From the NCBI GenBank assembly GCA_028117185.1, contig JAOHHD010000015.1, forward strand, positions 1 to 38,685: a stretch of 38,685 bases of DNA, read 5' to 3'. Of the stretch, positions 10,801-20,531 are shown in pieces (position 1 is the stretch's first letter; each line of letters opens with the position of its first letter). This stretch comes from Luminiphilus sp. GTDB lineage: Bacteria; Pseudomonadota; Gammaproteobacteria; Pseudomonadales; Halieaceae. A program made the translations under genes and the position numbers. The notes beneath the pieces are model-generated. The model was not told the origin of the DNA. It was given only the letters and a program-made list of their open reading frames with translations, and ran no database searches.

Positions 10801-12100
10801 ACTGTCGCTATTAGACGCGGTGGGCAGAGAGCGAGAGCGATACAAAGTGCCCTATGGCGCGACGATTCGGGTGAAGGACGAAGCGGCAGTGGCGGCGGGC
10901 GAGATTGTCGCGACATGGGATCCCCACACCCACCCGATCATTACCGAAGTGGCCGGTACGGTGAAGTTCAGCGGAATGGATGAAGGCGTGACGATCCGCC
11001 GACAGACCGATGAATTCACGGGTCTGTCCAGCATCTCGGTGATTGATCCGGCTGAGAGACCGACGGCGGGCAAAGATATTCGTCCTGCGATCACGCTGGT
11101 TGATGGCAAAGGCAAGGAGCTCAATTTGGCAGGGACTAACGTACCTGCTAACTATTTCTTGCCCCATGGCGCGATGGTGAACTTGGAGGATGGCGTTAAA
11201 GTCGACGTGGGTGACGTTGTGGCTCGAATCCCACAGGAGGGTTCCAAAACGCGCGACATTACCGGTGGTTTGCCACGCGTAGCGGATCTGTTTGAGGCAC
11301 GTAAGCCGAAGGAGCCCGCGATTTTAGCGGAGATCTCTGGAACAGTGAGCTTTGGTAAAGAGACCAAAGGCAAGCGCCGATTGGTCATTACGCCAACCGA
11401 CACGTCAACCTTGTCCGAGGGGTCTGATCACTACGAAGAGCTGATTCCAAAGTGGCGCCAGCTGTCTGTGTTTGAGGGCGAAGCCGTTCAGAAAGGTGAG
11501 GTCGTCTCAGAAGGACCACCGAGCCCACACGATATTCTTCGCCTCAAGGGAATCCCCGCATTGGCCGAGTACATCGTCAATGAGATTCAGGAGGTCTACC
11601 GGTTGCAAGGGGTCAAGATCAATGACAAGCACATCGAAGTCATTGTTCGTCAGATGCTGCGCAAGGTAGAGATTGCATCAACCGGCGATTCGACCTTCAT
11701 CAAGGGAGAGCAGGCGGAGCACACCGCGTTCCTCGAGGAATGCGATCGACTGGAGGCAGAAGGGCTCATTTCACCGACTGCGACCCGAGAGTTGCTGGGT
11801 ATCACTAAAGCTTCATTGGCGACAGAGAGCTTTATCTCTGCGGCCTCGTTCCAGGAGACAACGCGTGTCCTGACCGAAGCGGCAGTGACCGGTAAGCGCG
11901 ATTACCTCCGCGGCTTGAAGGAGAATGTGATCGTCGGCCGATTGATACCGGCGGGTACAGGATTGGCTTATCACGAGGAAAGACGTCGCAGTAAGTCTGA
12001 AGGCGATGAATTGGCGCTGTCCATGTCTGCTGAAGAATTCTCTGAGAGTTTTGCAGAAGAAATGGAGAAGGCCGAAGCGGCGGATGCCGCAGCGGAATAG
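7862..12100 (+). CDS. rpoC: DNA-directed RNA polymerase subunit beta'
   Basis: Largest RNA polymerase subunit, carrying the catalytic magnesium. The 1412 residues match E. coli (1407). The N-terminal zinc ribbon uses Cys69, Cys71, Cys84 and Cys87. The active-site motif [12 protein letters not shown] starts at 457, so Asp459, Asp461 and Asp463 hold Mg2+. A second cysteine cluster (DCGTDGG and later [13 protein letters not shown]) forms the C-terminal zinc site. The C-terminal tail is acidic and alanine-rich. The start is GTG, preceded by GGGGAG at 7849-7854, 13 bases after the rpoB stop. Confidence 0.99.
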   Translation: MKDLLNLLSREKNEDFDAIRIGLASPEMVRSWSFGEVKKPETINYRTFKPERDGLFCAKIFGPVKDYECLCGKYKRLKHRGVICEKCGVEVALAKVRRERMGHIELASPVAHIWFLKSLPSRIGLLLDMTLRDIERILYFEAYVVTDPGLSALEHGQLLNDEQYYEAMEEFGDEFTAKMGAEAIQDLMMEINLKVEIEHLREEIPQTNSETKIKKLSKRLKLMEAFDKSGNKPEWMILNALPVLPPDLRPLVPLDGGRFATSDLNDLYRRVINRNNRLKRLLDLNAPDIIVRNEKRMLQESVDALLDNGRRGRAITGSNKRPLKSLADMIKGKQGRFRQNLLGKRVDYSGRSVIVTGPTLKLHQCGLPKKMALELFKPFIFGKLELRGLASTIKAAKKMVEREPSEVWDILAEVIREHPVLLNRAPTLHRLGIQAFEPVLIEGKAIQLHPLVCAAYNADFDGDQMAVHVPLTIEAQLEARALMMSTNNILSPASGDPIIVPSQDVVLGLYYMTRERVNAKGEGMTFADTDEVQRAFGSGQVDLQARVSVRIHEVLMNLGEETREQTRIVETTVGRALLWDIVPEGLSYDQINQPMVKKAISRVINQCYRAVGLKQTVIFADQLMYTGYEYSTRSGASIGVNDFVIPDEKAALVDKADGEVAEIEQQYRAGLVTQGEKYNKVIDIWSRTNDQVSKAMMSGLSKETVTNRDGDDEEQDSFNSVYMYADSGARGSPAQIRQLAGMRGLMAKPDGSIIETPITANFREGLNVLQYFISTHGARKGLADTALKTANSGYLTRRLVDVAQDVVVTEQDCGTDGGLVTSSVIDGGDIIESLSERVLGRIVAKDVVDVTTGEVLLAAGTMMDEIMTAKVDQMGVEEIIVRSPITCQTRYGICSSCYGRDLGRGHQVNLGEAIGVVAAQSIGEPGTQLTMRTFHIGGAASGQAAQDNIQVNNDGVIRLHNIKVVDKPDGSLVAVSRSGELSLLDAVGRERERYKVPYGATIRVKDEAAVAAGEIVATWDPHTHPIITEVAGTVKFSGMDEGVTIRRQTDEFTGLSSISVIDPAERPTAGKDIRPAITLVDGKGKELNLAGTNVPANYFLPHGAMVNLEDGVKVDVGDVVARIPQEGSKTRDITGGLPRVADLFEARKPKEPAILAEISGTVSFGKETKGKRRLVITPTDTSTLSEGSDHYEELIPKWRQLSVFEGEAVQKGEVVSEGPPSPHDILRLKGIPALAEYIVNEIQEVYRLQGVKINDKHIEVIVRQMLRKVEIASTGDSTFIKGEQAEHTAFLEECDRLEAEGLISPTATRELLGITKASLATESFISAASFQETTRVLTEAAVTGKRDYLRGLKENVIVGRLIPAGTGLAYHEERRRSKSEGDELALSMSAEEFSESFAEEMEKAEAADAAAE

Positions 12101-12118
12101 TCACACGTTGGCGCGCTT

Positions 12119-12137
12119 GACCGTCCTTAGGGCGGTC
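12119..12137 (+). other. Hairpin 1 in the rpoC-rpsL spacer
   Basis: GACCGTCC (12119-12126) pairs with GGGCGGTC (12130-12137), 8 bp with one G-T pair and loop TTA. It is flanked by two self-complementary GCGCGC blocks (12111-12116 and 12146-12151) that can extend the structure. No T-tract follows, so it is not a terminator. Possible processing or autoregulatory site at the boundary with the str genes. Confidence 0.45.
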
Positions 12138-12155
12138 TATAAACTGCGCGCTCAT

Positions 12156-12177
12156 TTTCGGGGCCTCGGCCCCGAAA
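12156..12177 (+). other. Hairpin 2 in the rpoC-rpsL spacer
   Basis: TTTCGGGGCC (12156-12165) and GGCCCCGAAA (12168-12177) are perfect 10-base complements separated by TC, giving a very stable stem once the innermost pair opens to form the loop. CCATTG follows, not a T-tract, so intrinsic termination is unlikely. It ends 23 bases before the rpsL start and may shape rpsL translation or mRNA processing. Confidence 0.5.
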
Positions 12178-12200
12178 CCATTGTTGGGAGCAAATGCTGA

Positions 12201-12572
12201 ATGGCAACCATTAACCAACTTGTGCGAAAGCCGCGCAAGCGTAAAGTCACCAAGAGCGGTGTCCCTGCTCTGCAGGCGTGTCCGCAACGACGCGGCGTTT
12301 GTACGCGTGTTTACACCACCACCCCGAAGAAGCCGAATTCGGCTTTGCGAAAGGTCTGCCGAGTGCGTCTGACTAATGGGTTCGAGGTGTCGTCTTACAT
12401 TGGTGGTGAAGGCCATAATTTGCAGGAACACAGTGTTGTGCTGATCCGTGGTGGTCGAGTCAAGGATCTGCCCGGCGTGCGCTACCACACAGTGCGCGGC
12501 AGTTTGGACACCTCTGGTGTCTCCGATCGCCGAAAAGGCCGATCAAAGTACGGAACCAAGCGACCGAAGTAA
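12201..12572 (+). CDS. rpsL: 30S ribosomal protein S12
   Basis: Decoding-centre protein of the small subunit and the classic streptomycin-resistance locus. The 123 residues have the normal family length (E. coli 124). [18 protein letters not shown] (40-57) carries the lysine pair at 43-44 associated with streptomycin response, and [10 protein letters not shown] is the second conserved loop, both in unmutated form. GGGAG lies about ten bases before ATG 12201. It heads the rpsL-rpsG-fusA-tuf string. Confidence 0.99.
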   Translation: MATINQLVRKPRKRKVTKSGVPALQACPQRRGVCTRVYTTTPKKPNSALRKVCRVRLTNGFEVSSYIGGEGHNLQEHSVVLIRGGRVKDLPGVRYHTVRGSLDTSGVSDRRKGRSKYGTKRPK

Positions 12573-12577
12573 GACAC

Positions 12578-12595
12578 GAGTGCCTGACGGCACTC
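12578..12595 (+). promoter_or_regulatory. Hairpin in the rpsL-rpsG spacer (possible S7 autoregulatory region)
   Basis: GAGTGCC (12578-12584) and GGCACTC (12589-12595) form a perfect 7-bp stem with loop TGAC, just after the rpsL stop. A second inverted repeat, CCGATC (12625-12630) with GATCGG (12644-12649), lies before rpsG. In E. coli S7 represses the str operon by binding this intercistronic region. Sequence similarity to that site was not checked, so the role is positional inference. Confidence 0.4.
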
Positions 12596-12676
12596 ACCTA
12601 GATGTCACAGTGTTGACAGTAAGGCCGATCCGCAGTGAATGGTGATCGGGAACCCTGAAGAGATAGGAAAATAGTT

Positions 12677-13147
12677 ATGCCAAGAAGACGCGTTGTTGCC
12701 AAGCGTGAAGTCCTCCCTGACCCCAAGTTCGGGAACACCACCCTCGCAAAGTTTATGAACCACGTCATGATCAGCGGCAAAAAGTCGGTTGCTGAATCGA
12801 TTGTTTACGGTGCATTAGATCTTGTGGAAGAACGCACCAAGCGTGACCCCATAGAAGTCTTTGACGAGGCACTCGAAAACATTGCACCGATGGTCGAAGT
12901 GAAATCTCGCCGTGTTGGTGGTGCGACGTATCAAGTTCCCGTTGAGGTCAGACCCTCTCGCCGCATTGCTCTGTCGATGCGATGGCTTGTGGATTACGCA
13001 CGAAACCGTGGTGAAAAGTCTATGCGTCAACGACTAGCAGGCGAAATTGTTGATGCGGCACAGGCCAAGGGCAATGCTGTGAAGAAGCGCGAAGACGTGC
13101 ATCGCATGGCAGAAGCCAACAAAGCCTTCTCGCACTTTAGATTCTAA
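12677..13147 (+). CDS. rpsG: 30S ribosomal protein S7
   Basis: Primary assembly protein of the 30S head near the E-site tRNA; in E. coli also the repressor of the str operon. The 156 residues match the short form of the family (E. coli B 156). [16 protein letters not shown] is the usual N-terminus, and the conserved [17 protein letters not shown] lies near 80-96. The gene starts 104 bases after rpsL behind two inverted repeats; AGATAGG lies just before the start region. Confidence 0.98.
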   Translation: MPRRRVVAKREVLPDPKFGNTTLAKFMNHVMISGKKSVAESIVYGALDLVEERTKRDPIEVFDEALENIAPMVEVKSRRVGGATYQVPVEVRPSRRIALSMRWLVDYARNRGEKSMRQRLAGEIVDAAQAKGNAVKKREDVHRMAEANKAFSHFRF

Positions 13148-13183
13148 AACCCAGCTACCCAACCCTAATCTGAGGACACTCTT

Positions 13184-15292
13184 GTGGCTCGTAAGACTCC
13201 GATCAATCGTTATCGCAACATTGGTATTGTTGCCCACGTGGACGCTGGTAAAACCACCACCACTGAGCGGGTCCTGTTTTACACAGGGTTGTCGCACAAG
13301 ATTGGTGAGGTGCACGACGGTGCTGCCACGATGGACTGGATGGAGCAGGAGCAAGAGCGAGGTATTACGATTACCTCAGCCGCAACAACCTGTTTTTGGC
13401 AGGGCATGCAGCAGCAATTCGATCAACACCGTATCAACATCATCGACACGCCAGGGCACGTTGATTTCACCATTGAGGTGGAGCGGTCTTTGCGCGTACT
13501 AGACGGCGCGGTGGTAGTGCTATGTGGCTCCTCAGGGGTTCAACCTCAGACCGAGACGGTATGGCGGCAGGCCAATAAGTACGAAGTGCCGCGCATGGTA
13601 TTCGTGAACAAAATGGATCGCGCTGGTGCTGATTTCGAGAGTGTTATTGCACAGTTGCGTGACCGCCTCGGTTGTAATGCGGTGCCTATTCACATGACGA
13701 TTGGCGCGGAAGAAGATTTTAAGGGCGTCGTCGACCTGATTAAGCAAAAAGCGATTATCTGGAACGAAGAAGACATGGGGATGAGCTTCGAGTACGCAGA
13801 CATACCCGAAGACCTAGCAGACAAAGCGGCAGAAATGCGTGAGTACATGGTCGAAGCCGCCGCGGAAGCCACCGAAGAGCTCATGACTAAGTACCTTGAT
13901 GATGGTGAATTGTCTGAGGAAGAAATCAAGCAAGGTCTTCGTATTCGCACGCTGGCAAATGAAATTGTGCCGATCATGGGTGGGTCAGCCTTTAAGAATA
14001 AAGGGGTGCAGGCTGTACTAGATGCCGTTATTGAGTACCTGCCCTCGCCGACCGAAGTAAAGGCCATTGAAGGCACGCTAGAAGACGGTGAGACCGTCGT
14101 TGAGCGACCTGCTGATGACACTGCACCCTTCTCGGCGTTGGCGTTTAAGATCGCCACAGACCCCTTTGTGGGCACGTTGACGTTCTTCCGAGTGTATTCA
14201 GGCACCCTAGAATCAGGAACTGGTATTTATAACGCGGTTAAGCAGAAGAAAGAGCGTGTGGGTCGGATGGTGCAAATGCACGCCAACAGCCGTGAAGAAA
14301 TTAAAGAAGTATTGGCGGGTGATATTGCTGCCGCGATTGGTCTGAAAGACGTGACCACGGGAGACACGCTCTGCGATGGCGATAATGTGGTCATTCTCGA
14401 GCGAATGGAATTTCCAGAGCCGGTGATCTCAGTAGCGGTAGAGCCTAAGTCGAAGGTTGACCAGCAGAAAATGGGTGTGGCGCTGGGCAAGCTGGCGCAA
14501 GAGGACCCTTCTTTCCGCGTTAAAACGGACGAAGAAACCGGACAAACCATTATTTCCGGTATGGGCGAGTTGCACCTCGATATTCTGGTGGATCGCATGC
14601 GCCGTGAGTTCAGCGTTGAAGCAAACATTGGTAAGCCGCAAGTGGCTTATCGAGAGCGCATCACCACTACGACCGAGGTTGAGGGCAAGTTTGTTCGTCA
14701 GTCCGGTGGTCGAGGCCAGTACGGTCACGTCTGGGTCAAGTTTGAGCCAGCAGAAGACGAGAACGCTGAGGGCCTTGAGTTTGTGAACGATATTGTTGGC
14801 GGTATCGTACCGAGGGAGTACATACCCGCGGTCAACAAGGGTATCGAAGAACAAATGAAAAATGGCGTGCTAGCGGGTTATCCATTACTGGGTTTGAAAG
14901 CCACGCTGTATGACGGTTCGTTCCACGATGTTGACTCGAATGAGATGGCGTTCAAGATCGCCGCGAGCATGGCGACCAAGAAATTGGCAGAGGTCGGCGG
15001 TGCTGAGTTGCTCGAGCCGATGATGCAGGTCGAAGTCGTGACCCCCGAAGAGAACATGGGTGACGTGGTCGGTGACCTAAACCGTCGTCGCGGTTTGATT
15101 CAGGGTATGGACGAGAATGCCGCTGGTAAGATCGTAAATGCCGAGGTGCCACTGGCCGAGATGTTTGGTTATGCCACCGACTTACGGTCTGCCACGCAGG
15201 GTCGAGCGACGTACACGATGGAGTTCGCCCGATATGCTGCTGCGCCGAATAACGTCGCAAAAGAGATTATTTCCAAAAACCAGACGTCCTAA
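13184..15292 (+). CDS. fusA: Elongation factor G
   Basis: Ribosomal translocase GTPase that moves tRNAs and mRNA after peptide-bond formation. The 702 residues (E. coli 704) show G1 AHVDAGKTT (17-25), G3 DTPGHVDF (88-95, catalytic His92) and G4 NKMD (142-145), then domains II to V. Domain IV carries [10 protein letters not shown]. This is the standard single-subunit EF-G with no duplication in the window. The start is GTG, with CTGAGGA upstream, 36 bases after rpsG. Confidence 0.99.
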   Translation: MARKTPINRYRNIGIVAHVDAGKTTTTERVLFYTGLSHKIGEVHDGAATMDWMEQEQERGITITSAATTCFWQGMQQQFDQHRINIIDTPGHVDFTIEVERSLRVLDGAVVVLCGSSGVQPQTETVWRQANKYEVPRMVFVNKMDRAGADFESVIAQLRDRLGCNAVPIHMTIGAEEDFKGVVDLIKQKAIIWNEEDMGMSFEYADIPEDLADKAAEMREYMVEAAAEATEELMTKYLDDGELSEEEIKQGLRIRTLANEIVPIMGGSAFKNKGVQAVLDAVIEYLPSPTEVKAIEGTLEDGETVVERPADDTAPFSALAFKIATDPFVGTLTFFRVYSGTLESGTGIYNAVKQKKERVGRMVQMHANSREEIKEVLAGDIAAAIGLKDVTTGDTLCDGDNVVILERMEFPEPVISVAVEPKSKVDQQKMGVALGKLAQEDPSFRVKTDEETGQTIISGMGELHLDILVDRMRREFSVEANIGKPQVAYRERITTTTEVEGKFVRQSGGRGQYGHVWVKFEPAEDENAEGLEFVNDIVGGIVPREYIPAVNKGIEEQMKNGVLAGYPLLGLKATLYDGSFHDVDSNEMAFKIAASMATKKLAEVGGAELLEPMMQVEVVTPEENMGDVVGDLNRRRGLIQGMDENAAGKIVNAEVPLAEMFGYATDLRSATQGRATYTMEFARYAAAPNNVAKEIISKNQTS

Positions 15293-15322
15293 TCGTCTGC
15301 AACCACACTGAGGTGAAGAAAG

Positions 15323-16546
15323 ATGGCAAAAGAGGCATTTGAGCGTTCGAAGCCCCACGTGAATGTGGGAACGATTGGACACGTAGACCACGGTAAGACG
15401 ACGCTGACGGCGGCGCTGACGCGTGTGTGCTCTGAGGTATGGGGCGGCGAGCTGGTAGCGTTTGACGGTATTGATAATGCGCCGGAAGAGAAAGAGCGTG
15501 GTATTACGATCGCGACGTCACACGTTGAGTATGAGTCGGAAGCCCGACACTACGCGCACGTTGACTGTCCTGGACACGCGGATTATGTGAAGAACATGAT
15601 CACGGGTGCGGCGCAGATGGATGGAGCGATCTTGGTATGTGGCGCGACCGATGGTCCTATGCCCCAGACCCGCGAGCACATTCTGCTGTCACGCCAGGTA
15701 GGCGTACCTTATATCGTAGTGTTTTTGAACAAGGCTGACTTGTTGGCAGAAGACTGCGGCGGTGTGGACTCTGAGGAGTACACCGAGATGAAGGAACTGG
15801 TTGAGATGGAGCTCCGCGAGCTGCTGGATACTTACGAGTTCCCTGGCGATGACACGCCGATTATTTGTGGTTCAGCGCTGATGGCGTTGGAAGGCAAGGA
15901 CGACAATGGTCTGGGTACAACGGCGGTTAAAGAGCTGGTTGAGACACTGGATTCTTACATTCCTGAGCCTGAGCGGGCGATTGACCAGCCTTTCCTGATG
16001 CCGGTTGAGGACGTGTTCTCGATCTCTGGCCGGGGTACGGTTGTGACGGGTCGTGTTGAGCGCGGTATTGTGAAGGTGGGTGATGAGATCGAGATTATCG
16101 GTATCAAAGAGACCCAGAAGACGACCTGCACGGGCGTTGAGATGTTCCGCAAGCTGCTAGACGAAGGTCGCGCGGGCGAGAACGTTGGTGTGTTGCTGCG
16201 TGGTACGAAGCGAGACGATGTGGAGCGTGGTCAGGTTCTGGCGATTCCGGGATCGGTTCAGCCGCACACTAAGTTTGAGGCAGAGGTTTATGTACTGTCG
16301 AAGGACGAGGGTGGCCGCCATACGCCGTTTTTCAAGGGCTATCGACCGCAGTTTTACTTCCGTACGACGGATGTGACGGGAGCGGTTGAGTTGCCGGAAG
16401 GCATTGAGATGGTGATGCCGGGAGATAGCATTAACTTTGTGGCGACATTGATTGCGCCGATTGCGATGGAAGAAGGGCTACGTTTTGCGATCCGCGAGGG
16501 TGGTCGAACGGTAGGTGCTGGCGTCGTCGCTAAGATCTTCGAATAA
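15323..16546 (+). CDS. tuf: Elongation factor Tu
   Basis: GTPase that delivers aminoacyl-tRNA to the ribosome. Motifs: G1 GHVDHGKT (19-26), Thr62 in RGITI, G3 DCPGH (81-85, catalytic His85), G4 NKAD (136-139) and G5 SAL (184-186). At 407 residues it exceeds E. coli EF-Tu (394), largely from about ten extra residues right after NKAD ([17 protein letters not shown] stretch, 141-157). Codon use differs from fusA next door: threonine and alanine are mainly ACG and GCG. A strong terminator follows. A second tuf copy may lie left of the window, upstream of tRNA-Trp, but that is outside view. Confidence 0.99.
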   Translation: MAKEAFERSKPHVNVGTIGHVDHGKTTLTAALTRVCSEVWGGELVAFDGIDNAPEEKERGITIATSHVEYESEARHYAHVDCPGHADYVKNMITGAAQMDGAILVCGATDGPMPQTREHILLSRQVGVPYIVVFLNKADLLAEDCGGVDSEEYTEMKELVEMELRELLDTYEFPGDDTPIICGSALMALEGKDDNGLGTTAVKELVETLDSYIPEPERAIDQPFLMPVEDVFSISGRGTVVTGRVERGIVKVGDEIEIIGIKETQKTTCTGVEMFRKLLDEGRAGENVGVLLRGTKRDDVERGQVLAIPGSVQPHTKFEAEVYVLSKDEGGRHTPFFKGYRPQFYFRTTDVTGAVELPEGIEMVMPGDSINFVATLIAPIAMEEGLRFAIREGGRTVGAGVVAKIFE

Positions 16547-16560
16547 ACAGCGCTAATGTC

Positions 16561-16589
16561 AAAAAAGCCCGCTGAGTGCGGGCTTTTTT
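16561..16589 (+). terminator. Intrinsic terminator after tuf
   Basis: GCCCGC (16567-16572), loop TGAGT and GCGGGC (16578-16583) are followed by six T residues (16584-16589). Six A residues precede the stem, so it could also stop transcription arriving from the other strand. It ends the str transcript 14 bases after the tuf stop. Confidence 0.95.
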
Positions 16590-16916
16590 GTGTCTGCGAC
16601 TGCACGGTAGGCGGTTGGTGCTGTGCTAGTGGCTAAGTTGCTCCGTTTGCCGCGGCGTCGGGCTATCGAGCGCATCGCATATGGCATTTGTTGGCCTGAA
16701 AACAGGTATTCTCCGGCTCGGCGTCTCGAAAAGTGCCATTAAAGCGGCCATGGCGGGCTTTCTGGGCAGGGTGCAAAGGGGGACACAAAGGGAGCGCGAT
16801 ATCATCATAGATCCCCCCGATGCACGATGGTCTGTGTGCAAGCTAGTGGGACGCGCCACGAAATAGTGTGAAAAGTCCCATCCTGCCGAAAGCCCTTTAA
16901 TTAGCGCCGTTTCCTG
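16590..16916. other. Non-coding spacer upstream of the S10 promoter
   Basis: About 330 bases between the tuf terminator and the S10 promoter. Open frames of 61 codons (plus strand, 16681-16866) and 77 codons (minus strand, 16626-16859) overlap, lack a clear ribosome-binding site, and their products resemble nothing I recognise, so I call neither. The last part, around 16893-16913, is relatively AT-rich (CCCTTTAATTAGCG) and could act as an UP element for the promoter that follows. Confidence 0.5.
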
Positions 16917-16945
16917 TTGACACCCCTTGGCCTCCTCCGTAGACT
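16917..16945 (+). promoter_or_regulatory. Sigma-70 promoter of the S10 operon
   Basis: A perfect -35 box TTGACA (16917-16922), a 17-base spacer and -10 box TAGACT (16940-16945, 4 of 6 consensus) predict a start near 16952. Upstream DNA is AT-rich as in UP elements. The predicted leader to the rpsJ GTG is only about 50 bases. This is the best promoter match I found in the window and explains why S10 expression survives the tuf terminator. Confidence 0.8.
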
Positions 16946-17002
16946 TCGCTCTCTTTTTTCGGGGTCCCTCAGCGGACGCCGGTTGTTTTAAGGAGAGGTA
17001 GT

Positions 17003-17314
17003 GTGCAGAACCAGCGTATCAGAATCCGGCTGAAGGCCTTTGACCATCGCCTGATTGACGCGTCGACCCAAGAGATTGTGGAAACGGCCCGCCGCACTGG
17101 TGCTCAGGTTCGGGGTCCCATTCCGTTGCCGACAAAGAAGGAGAAATTCACCATCTTGGTTTCTCCCCACGTCAATAAGGACGCAAGGGACCAGTATGAG
17201 ATCCGCACACATAAGCGTCTCCTCGATATCGTCGAGCCAACAGAGAAGACTGTTGACGCGTTGATGAAGCTTGATCTGGCTGCGGGCGTAGAAGTCCAAA
17301 TCAGTCTCGGTTAA
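17003..17314 (+). CDS. rpsJ: 30S ribosomal protein S10
   Basis: Small-subunit head protein that also acts as NusE in antitermination and contacts NusG. The 103 residues are the exact usual length, with N-terminus [18 protein letters not shown] and a conserved loop [20 protein letters not shown] at about 40-59. The start is GTG at 17003, with AAGGAGAGG ending a few bases upstream. It is the first gene behind the S10 promoter. A 125-base spacer separates it from rplC, wider than is usual inside this operon. Confidence 0.98.
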   Translation: MQNQRIRIRLKAFDHRLIDASTQEIVETARRTGAQVRGPIPLPTKKEKFTILVSPHVNKDARDQYEIRTHKRLLDIVEPTEKTVDALMKLDLAAGVEVQISLG

Positions 17315-17342
17315 GCGTTAGTAACAAGTTGTAACTAGCCTG

Positions 17343-17358
17343 CTCGGCGTTTGCCGGG
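17343..17358 (+). other. Hairpin in the rpsJ-rplC spacer
   Basis: CTCGGC (17343-17348) and GCCGGG (17353-17358) form a 6-bp stem (one T-G pair) with loop GTTT. A near-palindrome around TAGTAACAAGTTGT lies just before it. No T-tract follows. Function unknown. Confidence 0.35.
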
Positions 17359-17439
17359 TGTGTAACGTCCAGAAGCCCCGTGGTGGGACTTTTGGGCGGC
17401 CATAGAGGGTTGAGCCCCGTACACTGTGAGGTTTATGCC

Positions 17440-18099
17440 ATGACTATTGGATTAGTCGGGCGCAAATCGGGAATGACGAGAGTCTTCACCGAGGATGGCG
17501 CATCAGTACCAGTGACCGTAGTGGAGATTACTCCAAACCGTGTCACTCAAATCAAAGAGCTCGAGACCGATGGGTACCGGGCGATTCAGGTCACCGCGGG
17601 CAGCCGCAAGGCCTCGAAAGTCAGCAAGCCAGAAGCCGGGCATTTTGCCAAGGCGGGCGTTGTTGCGGGCGAGGGGTTGTGGGAGTTTCGCTTAGACGGC
17701 TCAGAGGAGGCCTTCGAGGTCGGCTCTGAATTGACGGTCGATCGATTTGAGCAGGGTCAAATAGTAGACGTGGCCGGCCGCTCGAAGGGCAAGGGTTTCC
17801 AGGGCGTTATCAAGCGCTGGAATTTCAGTATGCAAGACGCGACACACGGCAACTCGCTGTCGCATCGTGCGCCGGGCTCTATCGGTCAGTGTCAAACGCC
17901 GGGCCGCGTGTTTAAAGGCAAGAAGATGTCGGGTCACATGGGTGCTGAGCGTGTCACCACTCAAGGGCTCGAAGTGGTCCGCGTGGACGTGGATCGCAAC
18001 TTGCTGCTCATTAAAGGCGCTGTGCCAGGTGCTCCGGGTGGCGAAGTGATTATCCGTCCGACAGTTAAAGGGGCGGGCAGTAGCTCGTCCAAGTCTTGA
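17440..18099 (+). CDS. rplC: 50S ribosomal protein L3
   Basis: Early-assembling 50S protein reaching towards the peptidyl-transferase centre. The 219 residues (E. coli 209) begin [20 protein letters not shown] and contain the conserved [17 protein letters not shown] segment near 120-136. A serine-rich tail (GSSSSKS) ends the protein. I chose ATG 17440 because GAGG lies at 17428-17431 and the N-terminus then matches the family; an open upstream extension to 17380 looks spurious. rplD follows after 16 bases. Confidence 0.97.
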   Translation: MTIGLVGRKSGMTRVFTEDGASVPVTVVEITPNRVTQIKELETDGYRAIQVTAGSRKASKVSKPEAGHFAKAGVVAGEGLWEFRLDGSEEAFEVGSELTVDRFEQGQIVDVAGRSKGKGFQGVIKRWNFSMQDATHGNSLSHRAPGSIGQCQTPGRVFKGKKMSGHMGAERVTTQGLEVVRVDVDRNLLLIKGAVPGAPGGEVIIRPTVKGAGSSSSKS

Positions 18100-18115
18100 G
18101 TAGCGGGGGCGAGAC

Positions 18116-18733
18116 GTGGAATTAAGTGTAGTCAAGCCGGGTAACGAAGTGGGGGGGACTGTTGCGGTCTCTGACACTAACTTCGCTCGCGAATATAACG
18201 AGGCGTTGGTCCATCAAGTGGTCACGGCTTTTCTTGCCGACGCACGGCAGGGAACGCGAGCGCAAAAGACGCGTTCAGAAGTGGCGGGTGGCGGCAAAAA
18301 GCCATGGCGTCAAAAGGGTACGGGTCGGGCAAGAGCAGGCACCATTCGCTCGCCTATCTGGCGCTCAGGTGGTGTGACCTTTGCAGCGAAGCCGCAAGAT
18401 CACTCGCAAAAGGTGAATCGAAAAATGTATCGCGCGGCGATGCGCTCGATTTTGTCTGAGCTGGCGCGAACCGATCGATTAATGATCGTTGAGACGTTTG
18501 ACGTAGAGCAGCCCAAGACGAAGCTCCTGGTCGAGGCCTTAAACGGTTATGGCGTTGATAACGTGCTGATCGTCGCCGACGGGATCGACAAAAATCTTTA
18601 CTTGGCTTCGCGTAATTTGCACAAGGTTGACGTGCGCGACGTTGAGGGCGCTGATCCAGTGAGCTTAATTGCTTATGAAAAGGTCATGATCACGGTTGGT
18701 GCGATCAAGAAGTTTGAGGAGGCATTGGCATGA
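18116..18733 (+). CDS. rplD: 50S ribosomal protein L4
   Basis: Lines part of the peptide exit tunnel; in E. coli it also represses the S10 operon through the long rpsJ leader. The 205 residues (E. coli 201) include [11 protein letters not shown] and the tunnel loop [18 protein letters not shown] at about 58-75, where macrolide-response residues lie; the loop looks wild type. The start is GTG after GCGGGGGCGAG. The stop overlaps the rplW start (ATGA), giving tight coupling. Confidence 0.97.
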   Translation: MELSVVKPGNEVGGTVAVSDTNFAREYNEALVHQVVTAFLADARQGTRAQKTRSEVAGGGKKPWRQKGTGRARAGTIRSPIWRSGGVTFAAKPQDHSQKVNRKMYRAAMRSILSELARTDRLMIVETFDVEQPKTKLLVEALNGYGVDNVLIVADGIDKNLYLASRNLHKVDVRDVEGADPVSLIAYEKVMITVGAIKKFEEALA

Positions 18734-19026
18734 ATCCGGAGCGTGTTTTTCAGATCCTGCTGGGTCCACATGTCTCAGAGAAGTCGGCGATCGTTGCTGA
18801 TCAGAGCAATCAGTATGTGTTCCGCGTAGCGCTGGACGCTACAAAAGCGGAGATTCGTCAGTCTGTGGAGCAGTTGTTTAAGGTCACAGTCAACGGCGTA
18901 ACAACATTGCGTGTGAAGGGTAAAACCAAGCGCAATAAATATGGTTTGAGCAAGCGCCCGTCGTGGAAGAAAGCCTACGTGCGGGTGGAGCAGGGTCAAG
19001 AAATTGACTTTGCGTCGATGAGCTGA
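18730..19026 (+). CDS. rplW: 50S ribosomal protein L23
   Basis: Exit-tunnel rim protein that docks trigger factor and SRP. The 98 residues (E. coli 100) begin with the conserved [11 protein letters not shown] and keep the [20 protein letters not shown] core and the basic loop [20 protein letters not shown]. The ATG overlaps the rplD stop by four bases, and rplB starts 11 bases downstream. Confidence 0.97.
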   Translation: MNPERVFQILLGPHVSEKSAIVADQSNQYVFRVALDATKAEIRQSVEQLFKVTVNGVTTLRVKGKTKRNKYGLSKRPSWKKAYVRVEQGQEIDFASMS

Positions 19027-19037
19027 GGTGGTAAGTC

Positions 19038-19865
19038 ATGGCAGTCGTTAAAAGTAAGCCCACATCGGCAGGACGTCGCCACCAGGTCAAGGTGGTGACA
19101 GAGGGTCTGCACAAGGGGCGTCCGCATGGGCCGCTTCTTGAGAAGAAATCGAAAACGGGTGGCAGAAACAATGCTGGGCGTATCACGACTCGGCATATTG
19201 GTGGTGGGCACAAGCAGCACTACCGCAAGATCGATTTTAAGCGCATCAAGGACGGCATTGCCGCCAAGGTTGAGCGCATAGAATACGACCCCAATCGCAC
19301 CGCACATATCGCATTGTTGCTGTACGCCGATGGCGAACGTCGCTACATCATTGCACCAAAGGGAGTGGCAGCAGGTGACGTGCTGCACTCTGGCGCTGCA
19401 GCGCCGATAAAAGCGGGTAATTGTTTGCCGGTGCGCAGTATCCCCGTGGGTTCTGTTGTGCATGCGATTGAACTGAAGCCGGGAAAAGGCGCTCAGTTGG
19501 CTCGTTCTGCAGGCGCCTCGGTGCAGTTGGTGGCGCGTGAGGGACAGTACGCGACGATTCGACTGCGCTCTGGTGAAATGCGCAAGGTGCCTATCGATTG
19601 CCGCGCGACATTGGGAGAGGTCTCTAACTCAGAGCACAGTCTTCGCAAATTAGGTAAGGCGGGTGCTGCTCGTTGGAGGGGTGTTCGACCCACTGTTCGC
19701 GGTGTGGCGATGAACCCGGTTGATCACCCGCATGGCGGTGGTGAAGGGAAAACCTCGGGTGGCCGTCATCCGGTTACGCCATGGGGTGTGCCAACCAAAG
19801 GGTATAAAACACGAAAGAATAAGCGCACCGACGGCATGATTGTTCGCCGGCGTGGCAAGAAGTAA
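19038..19865 (+). CDS. rplB: 50S ribosomal protein L2
   Basis: Large conserved 50S protein needed for subunit association and peptidyl-transferase structure. The 275 residues (E. coli 273) include the N-terminal RNA-binding region with [19 protein letters not shown] (about 40-58). The C-terminal signature [20 protein letters not shown] carries the conserved histidine close to the catalytic centre. The C-terminus is strongly basic (IVRRRGKK). It is preceded by GAGGTGG. Confidence 0.99.
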   Translation: MAVVKSKPTSAGRRHQVKVVTEGLHKGRPHGPLLEKKSKTGGRNNAGRITTRHIGGGHKQHYRKIDFKRIKDGIAAKVERIEYDPNRTAHIALLLYADGERRYIIAPKGVAAGDVLHSGAAAPIKAGNCLPVRSIPVGSVVHAIELKPGKGAQLARSAGASVQLVAREGQYATIRLRSGEMRKVPIDCRATLGEVSNSEHSLRKLGKAGAARWRGVRPTVRGVAMNPVDHPHGGGEGKTSGGRHPVTPWGVPTKGYKTRKNKRTDGMIVRRRGKK

Positions 19866-19886
19866 TCGGTCAGGAGAGTAAATACT

Positions 19887-20162
19887 GTGCCTCGTTCATT
19901 AAAAAAAGGTCCCTTTATCGACCTTCACCTCATGAAGAAGGTGGAAGTCGCTGCTGAGGCGAACGATCGTCGTCCGATCAAGACATGGTCACGTCGATCT
20001 ATGGTTGCCCCCAATATGGTTGGGCTAACTATTGCAGTTCATAACGGTCGGCAACATGTCCCCATTTTGATCAACGAGGACATGGTCGGTCACAAGCTAG
20101 GTGAATTTGCCGTTACCCGTACCTTCAAGGGCCACATTGTGGACAAGAAGGCTAAGCGCTAA
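19887..20162 (+). CDS. rpsS: 30S ribosomal protein S19
   Basis: 30S head protein that pairs with S13 near the A site. The 91 residues (E. coli 92) begin with [19 protein letters not shown] and contain the typical [21 protein letters not shown] core and the [15 protein letters not shown] motif. The start is GTG 19887, with CAGGAGAG ten bases upstream. The next gene, rplV, starts 18 bases after the stop. Confidence 0.98.
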   Translation: MPRSLKKGPFIDLHLMKKVEVAAEANDRRPIKTWSRRSMVAPNMVGLTIAVHNGRQHVPILINEDMVGHKLGEFAVTRTFKGHIVDKKAKR

Positions 20163-20180
20163 GGCTGGGTGGAGAGAGAG

Positions 20181-20519
20181 ATGGAAGTAGCAGCCAAATT
20201 ACGTGCGGCGAGAATATCAGCGCAAAAGGCGCGACTGGTCGCAGATCAAGTCCGTGGCAAGCCAGTTGGCGAGGCACTAGATTTGCTCGAGTTCAGTAAT
20301 AAGAAAGCGGCAACGTTAGTGCGCAAGGTATTGAACTCTGCCATTGCGAATGCTGAGAACAATGAAGGCGCAGATGTTGACGAGCTCTCTGTGTCGACTA
20401 TCTACGTCGATGAAGGTTTTACGATGAAGCGTCTGAGCCCCAGGGCAAAAGGCCGCGGAGACCGAATTTTTAAACGCACCTGCCATATCACGGTCAAGGT
20501 TGCGGATAGCGAAAGCTAA
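20181..20519 (+). CDS. rplV: 50S ribosomal protein L22
   Basis: Exit-tunnel protein whose long hairpin forms part of the tunnel constriction. The 112 residues (E. coli 110) include [18 protein letters not shown] and the tip region [20 protein letters not shown] at about 87-106, with no deletion of the kind linked to macrolide resistance. ATG 20181 is chosen because GGAGAGAG lies just before it; an in-frame GTG at 20169 would consume that site. Confidence 0.97.
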   Translation: MEVAAKLRAARISAQKARLVADQVRGKPVGEALDLLEFSNKKAATLVRKVLNSAIANAENNEGADVDELSVSTIYVDEGFTMKRLSPRAKGRGDRIFKRTCHITVKVADSES

Positions 20520-20531
20520 GGAGACGACCGC

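Noticed and set aside
12613..12641. TTGACA before rpsG as a promoter
   Set aside because: The base-perfect -35 has no acceptable -10 at 16-18 bases; the sequence there is TGAATG.
16681..16866. 61-codon plus-strand frame between tuf and rpsJ (with an overlapping 77-codon minus-strand frame)
   Set aside because: No ribosome-binding site, no recognisable domain, and overlapping frames on both strands. More likely spacer DNA upstream of the S10 promoter.
17380..17439. 20-residue N-terminal extension of L3
   Set aside because: It does not resemble the family, and ATG 17440 has a ribosome-binding site and the canonical N-terminus.
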